NCBI RefSeq assembly: GCF_028372415.1
Contig: NC_092874.1
Coordinates: forward strand, 240,352,069 to 240,416,068
Source: Notamacropus eugenii
Taxonomy: Eukaryota > Chordata > Mammalia > Diprotodontia > Macropodidae
DNA: 64,000 bases
Reading direction: 5' to 3'
Translations under genes and position numbers: made by a program
Shown here: positions 58,905 through 64,000 of the stretch, one piece after another
How the letters are laid out: every line of letters starts with the position of its first letter
How positions within the stretch are numbered: the first letter of the stretch is position 1
The notes under the pieces: generated by a model
The model's database searches: none
The model's input: only the letters and a program-made list of their open reading frames with translations
Told to the model about the DNA's origin: nothing

Positions 58905-59400
58905 AATAATAACAGTAGCTCATATAGGAGGAGTGCTTTGAGGTTTGCAAAATTCTTCACAGCCATGTTTTTCTTTTGAGCCTCAAAAAAACCCAGGGAG
59001 GTAAGCATTACTATTATTTCTACTTTACAGTTGAAGAAACTGGGGCTTGTTATAGAGTTTTAAGTAACTTGGCCAATCACACAAAAGTAAGTATCTAAGG
59101 CGGGATTCAGACCCAGAGCTTCCTGACTCTAAGTCCAACACTACGCATCGCTCTCTGCAAATCATAGGTGTTTAATAAATGTTTATTGAATTGAAATCTG
59201 ATAAACAAGCCATCGATGCCATCATCCAAGCAGTTAACAAAAATGTTGAACATGAAAAGGTCATGGACAGATCCCTGTGGAATTCCACTAGAAATATTCC
59301 TCCAATATTCATAATGGCACTTTTGGTGCAGTCATTCAACCATTTCTGAATCCACTGATCTGCAATGTCTTCTAGTCTAAACCTTTCTATCTCATCTATG
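58905..59400 (-). repeat. antisense CORE-SINE followed by an ancient dispersed repeat
   Basis: Antisense CORE-SINE at about 58905-59165 ('aggtttgcaaaattcttcac', 'agcttcctgactctaagtcc'). The repeat at 59200-59400 parallels 47560-47700; its orientation was not determined. Confidence 0.6.
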
Positions 59401-60137
59401 AGAAGCTACAGGGGTATACATAAAAAAAGAATATGAAATATTATCACCATAAGTAACTCATTATGTCCAATGCCTATCAATTATTTTATTGAAGATAGTG
59501 TTAATAATGTTGACTCATGAGGCTTCTATGTAATCTCCAAAATTTTGGCCACTCTCAATCTTTGTGATCCTTGTTTTCAGGAGTGTGCAGGTAAATGTTT
59601 AAAAACCAGATTCTGGAAGAAAAAAAATTGTATGCACATGCATTTTAAAATTTAACTTGCATTGTTAACTCTTTCTTCAATCTAGACAATTAACAAAATA
59701 ATAAATCAAGCCCTGATTTGTAGCAATTATCTATTTCTGAATTGTAAATACTCTCACTGAAAATTTAACAACCAGCTTTCACAAGCCAATTAGAGTTGAC
59801 TCCAGCAAATATTTCAATCAACCTCACATATTCTTTCACTTACAGTACAGTCATTGCCAGGTGAAATCAATAAGCATTTATTAAGCACCTATTATGTGTC
59901 AGACATTGTGCTAAGTGCTGGGGATACAAAGAAAGACCAAAACAATCCCTGTTTTCAGGGCTTTCACAAACTGAATATCAACATGTGTTTTGATTTAATT
60001 CAGATGGACTTATCAAGTTCTTCATAAATCTTTTTATCTCTTCATCCCTTTTACGAAATATGGAAATTATTACCATGGTAGTCTTTTTGCAAATACTTGC
60101 TATGATCATTACAATATGAGATATAACATGCAATTTT

Positions 60138-60475
60138 TCATGTTTTCTTTAAAAGCAGGGTAATGTCTCCACTAATTGCTTTATTTGCCTCTGCAAGGAA
60201 GATATGTAAACTAACCTTCCATTCAGCTGCAACTTCCTTCTGTTCTCTGCTTTTGCTTATGGCAAGATTATTACGATTCCGTTCCTCCAGTAGTACATTT
60301 ATTTGTTGGTCATTGGATAAGATTCCCACAGGATACAATCAAGTTAAGGGTTTACAGGGGTAGTCTAAAATCTATTTGATTTTTAGCACTTTCTGCAACC
60401 TTTTCTGCCACATTTTCAACATCACTGGAGAAGATAAAAGGGCTGCCCAAGTCTGAGATTTTCTATTTTCCTGTG
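60138..60475 (-). pseudogene. protein-like relic or candidate exon, unidentified
   Basis: On the minus strand, 60330 down to 60216 reads as a polar, helix-prone segment (ILSNDQQINVLLEERN, then NLAISKSREQKEVAAEWK). It ends exactly at AAG before GTTAGT, a good splice-donor sequence (GT at 60214-60215). Just upstream, in another frame, 60475-60345 contains FSSDVENVAEKVAESAKNQ, also protein-like, ended by a stop. No acceptor with a proper pyrimidine tract was found. It could be a decayed gene piece, two exons, or coincidence. I do not recognise the protein. Confidence 0.3.
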
Positions 60476-60666
60476 TTTCATGGGTTGCCAGAGTCAAAGA
60501 ATTTATTACTGGATGTTACTAATGGTAAGCCTTTCCATTCAAAGCTACTAGTTGGGAATCTCTCTATTCATGTCTAATCTGGTCCGCTGAGAGCAGGCTC
60601 AATCTGTTGCCAAGACAACTCTCAAAATTTTTCCAGCACCGTAGATCTGTCTAGAGCTTACGTTCT

Positions 60667-60755
60667 GCTGGTATAACCTCAGGTCACCTCCATTGTCACC
60701 TCTTTAAGGCATCAGAGGAAGACCTTGTGGAGAAATATGTTGATAACTATGATTA
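60667..60755 (+). repeat. dispersed repeat shared with 45720-45806
   Basis: See the partner entry. Similarity extends over about 90 bp with a small indel. Confidence 0.6.
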
Positions 60756-61190
60756 ATGCCAGATATTTTTATAAAAGTGAAGTGACTGATCTACTCCTCT
60801 CTACTTCCTCTCAAAGTAAGTAATATGATGCTTAATGTTAATTCAGTCATAGACCTTAGAGTGTGAAAAGACCTTTGAGCTGGAATGATACTGCAGGCAT
60901 TAGCCTAGAAAACTTGAGGTTGCAGAAAGGGCACAAAGCAAAGTTCTATCACAGTAATTTAATAATAAAAATAGAAAGAGGACAACAGGAAAAGGTAGAA
61001 GGGAATCTGCAGAGATTTTTATAACAATTTTTACCATCTCAGACAGTATAATTACCATGTGTACTCTAGCCTCACAATCTCAAATATACTTGAAGAGATA
61101 GAAATTGTTTGAAAGAGAACCAAGATAGAAAAAAAGCATCAAGATTAGACACAGTTTGATTAATTAATTAACTGACTAATTAATTAATTT
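60756..61190. other. no gene recognised
   Basis: Anonymous A-rich DNA; a TTAA/TAAT-type AT run lies at about 61159-61192. Confidence 0.4.
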
Positions 61191-61192
61191 AA

Positions 61193-61430
61193 CCATGAAG
61201 GTGGTACAGTGGATAGAGTTCCAGGCCTGGAGTCAAGAAGACCTGAATTCAAATCTAACCTCAGACATTTATTAGCTGTGTGACCCTGAGCAAGTCACTC
61301 AATCATTTTTGCCTTGGTTCTTTATCTATAAAAATGGAGAAGTAAATGGCAAAACACTACAGTATCTTGCCAAGAAAACACCAAATGGTGTCATGAAGGG
61401 TTGGACATGACTGAAGCAATAACTTATTGA
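61193..61430 (+). repeat. tRNA-headed CORE-SINE
   Basis: 'aaggtggtacagtggatag', 'tagctgtgtgaccctgagca', 'tatcttgccaagaaaacacc' and 'ggacatgactgaagcaa' match the element at 38467. Confidence 0.85.
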
Positions 61431-62079
61431 AGATATCTATGCTGGATACCACACAATTATGATGGCACTCAAAGATTGATTCTTAATGTATGTAAAGGAG
61501 AGGAAGATAAGAAAAGTGCTAATAAAATCTCAACTCCAATAAAATTTAAGAGAATGACAGAGAACATAAAAAACAACTACCTGTGTGTGCATATTTTCCC
61601 ATCTATTTAAAATTTTATGAGCATTTTTAGAGGAGCATTGAGGGCATCCTTGTTGAGGGAACAAGCAGGTTTCACAGGCAGTATTCTGAAATAGACTATA
61701 TCTTTACCATCATAAAACTGTCTGAAAGATTTAGAAACTACAAAATGCTACTGTATCCATTATTGGTCTATAATAAGAAAGCATCCAATTCAATAGAGCA
61801 AGATTCCCTATTAAAGTCTCCTTATTGACAAATATCAAAATCATTCAAGATTCTTTGAAAGATAAAACACCAGAAAAATTTTGTTTGCTTTCTGATGATA
61901 AACATCAGGTAACGTATAAAACAAGTAAACACATAATCACTAAATGTAGTAGAGGGGACTCAGGGCAGACTCTAAAAGGAAGAATTCCCTACTGATTGCA
62001 AGATCCTCCATAACCTTTTAGTTTTACATAACATCAGACTGCTTGCATGAAACCCTGGTCCATTTCATTTTGTCAGTCA
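61431..62079. other. no gene recognised
   Basis: No assignable feature; possibly old LINE (A-rich, no frame). Confidence 0.35.
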
Positions 62080-62420
62080 ATTAGCATTTATTAAACATTC
62101 TACACTCAACACTTTGTTTAGAGCTATTTGTGTCATCTATGTGCCAGTTACTATGTTAAGAGCTGGGGATCCCCCCCAAAAAATAAAACAACAACCCAGT
62201 CCTTGTTCTCAACAAACTCACAATTGAGATAAGATGTATGCAGGATAAATTGGAGGTAATCTCAGAGGAAAGACACTCAGAGGAAAGAGGACTGAGAAAG
62301 TCTTCTTGCAGAAGCTAGGACTTTAATTGAGACTAGAGAGAAGCTAGGGAAGCTAGTAGAGCAAGATAAAGAGGGAGAGCAATTCAAGTGGGGTGACAGG
62401 AAGGAAAAACCTCCTGAGTC
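62080..62420 (+). repeat. common dispersed repeat ('catttattaa...' family)
   Basis: 'agcatttattaaacattcta', 'gttaagagctggggat' and 'cttcttgcagaagctaggac' parallel 52618-52870. Confidence 0.6.
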
Positions 62421-62784
62421 TGGAGATGGAGTGTCTTATTTAAGAAAGACCAATGAAGCCCTTGTTGCCTCCAGGATCAAATATAACATCTGATGCTTGG
62501 CTTTTATTTTTTTAAGTTTTTTCAAGTTAGTTTATATGATGTTTATAGCTTTTAAATCCCTTGATAACCTTGCCACTTCCTACCTTTCCAATCTTTTTAT
62601 ACCTGAAACTTAAGGAAAAGGTAGTTGGCAAAGCAATGTAATGAAAAAGAAAAGTTAAAGGGAATATATTAGTAGAGTGCATGGGTGTGGGGGGCAAATG
62701 GGTGACTTAATGAGGAGATGACTGGGGGAAGGAATTGTCAGGGTTGTGCAGTTGTTAACTTATGCTGACTCGACATAGCTTTCA

Positions 62785-62930
62785 ACAAAGATGTAAAGTT
62801 AGAAAACCTGGACTCACATCCCAGTTCTGCTCCTTAGCAGTATCGGACTTTGGGCAAGGCATTTCTCTTTTTCAGCCTTAATTTAGCCACATCCCTTAAA
62901 ATGGGATAATAATAATATATTACCTAAATA
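62785..62930 (+). repeat. MIR-like SINE
   Basis: 'cggactttgggcaaggcatt' and 'tcttaaaatgggataat'-like sense core. Confidence 0.5.
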
Positions 62931-63224
62931 AGAATAACATACTATCTGAATAAGGAAAAGAAGACACTGGTGTCTTGTCAGATTCCTACGGGCAAGAGCA
63001 AGAGGGCCCAAAGAATGAGCAGGTAGGTATCACATGCCCATATTAGAGATCTGAAGCCTTGTTTGGGAGGAATATGACCCAACACACAATTCCTACATCT
63101 AATGTGTACTTTGCAATACCATATGTACTATATGTATTTGCACAAAAAATGTCTACTGTCATTTGTTAGAGATATGATCATATTACATGCTCAGGTCAGG
63201 CTGGTGTTAGATTTTCTGACTGAG

Positions 63225-63395
63225 GATTTGAAATTGTAGTCAATATTCACATTTGAGTATAAGTTGCTTAACCCTGTTTGCCTCAGTCTCCTCATCTGTA
63301 AAACAAACTGGAGAAGGAAATAGTAAACTCCAGTACCTTTGCCAAGAAAACCCAAAACGGGGTCATGAGGAGTTGGACACCACTGAAACAACTGA
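63225..63395 (+). repeat. CORE-SINE, partial
   Basis: 'gcctcagtctcctcatctgt', 'ctccagtacctttgccaaga' and 'gttggacaccactgaaacaa' match the SINE type at 38467. Confidence 0.8.
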
Positions 63396-63479
63396 ACAAT
63401 TGCATGAGATCCATTGTGAAAAATTCTGGAAGAAGAAAATGTGATATGTCTCTTGTCCTCCAGGACTCTTTAATGTAGT

Positions 63480-63710
63480 CAAGATTAGAGTTCAAATCTG
63501 GCCTCAGAAATCTATTAGCTGCCTGACCCTGAGCAAGTCACTTTACCTCTGTTTGCCTCAGTTTCCTCATCAATAAAATGGAGATGATAATAGCACCTGC
63601 CTCCCAGCGTTGTCAAGAAAATCAAAGGAGATAATAGTCATAAAGTGCTTAACACAGTGCCTGGCACATAGGAAGTGCTATATAAATGTTAGCTACTATA
63701 TGAAAAATAA
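63480..63710 (+). repeat. CORE-SINE, nearly full length
   Basis: 'ttagctgcctgaccctgagc', 'cctcagtttcctcatcaata', 'cacagtgcctggcacatagg' and 'gtgctatataaatgttagct' occur in order. Confidence 0.85.
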
Positions 63711-64000
63711 AATGTTGAAAGTGCATTGTGGCTGTTATCACCAGGAGACATGAACAATGTGAAAAACCATCATATTCTCAATTAGTATTGAATTCTTTAG
63801 AATAGAACGATTCAAATAAATCTGTATTTTGGTATTAGGTCACATTTTTCTCCCAGTGCTTTGATGTAATTACATTGTTATTTATAATCTCTATCAATAG
63901 ATTCATGCTGATACATCCCAAAGAAGTGTAACTGCTGATTCATCGAATGCTGAATCATAATGCCCTGTTTTAATAATGTTTCCATCTTCTGCTACATATA
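63711..64000. other. no gene recognised
   Basis: AT-rich anonymous DNA to the window end. Confidence 0.4.

Overview
The window reads as marsupial (metatherian) nuclear DNA. It is AT-rich and CpG-poor and shows no convincing host gene. It is crowded with repeats typical of marsupials: tRNA-headed CORE-SINEs carrying the 'cctcagtttcctcatctgtaaaatg'-type core in both orientations, L1 elements with the marsupial L1 5' leader ('gagccaagatggygga...'), hAT DNA transposons with 8-bp target duplications, and many ancient L2/MIR-like fragments. The species cannot be fixed from the sequence alone.

The centrepiece (11.0-24.8 kb) is a nested pair of class I (gamma-like) endogenous retroviruses. The outer, older element (11377-24733) starts at the R region, has no 5' U3, ends in a 13-base poly(A), and is bracketed by a 16-bp direct repeat. 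That is the signature of a retroviral RNA copied into the genome by LINE-1 machinery rather than by integrase. It carries R-U5, a tRNA-Glu-like primer site, broken gag (matrix, PTAP proline-rich region, capsid, zinc knuckles), a protease tail, an RT whose active site is mutated, a possible env scrap, and a 3' U3 with five copies of a 49-bp repeat. A 110-bp piece of the host flank is copied perfectly into its gag.

The inner, young provirus (15812-23434) sits in the older element with a 4-bp target duplication. Its two 448-bp LTRs differ at one base, so it inserted recently, yet its body is badly damaged. Only the first part of gag remains. About 2.8 kb (17141-19942) is non-coding DNA of unknown origin where capsid, nucleocapsid, protease and most of RT should be. 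RNase H and integrase keep their catalytic motifs but lie in three different frames. A 321-codon open frame covers the end of SU and all of TM Env. This layout suggests a non-autonomous element moved in trans, comparable in principle to mouse ETn. A diverged solo LTR of the same family lies at 35918-36357.

Outside the ERVs, 1-1.2 kb is a hAT element with a transposase zinc-finger relic. Positions 27.1-31.8 kb hold three L1 pieces that keep their 5' ends but lack ORF2. Positions 41.7-44.9 kb hold antisense L1. Positions 38-39 kb hold abutting opposed SINEs, and a smaller hAT lies at 51 kb. A protein-like relic with a possible splice donor lies on the minus strand near 60.1-60.5 kb. All other intervals appear to be ordinary repeat-rich intergenic or intronic DNA.
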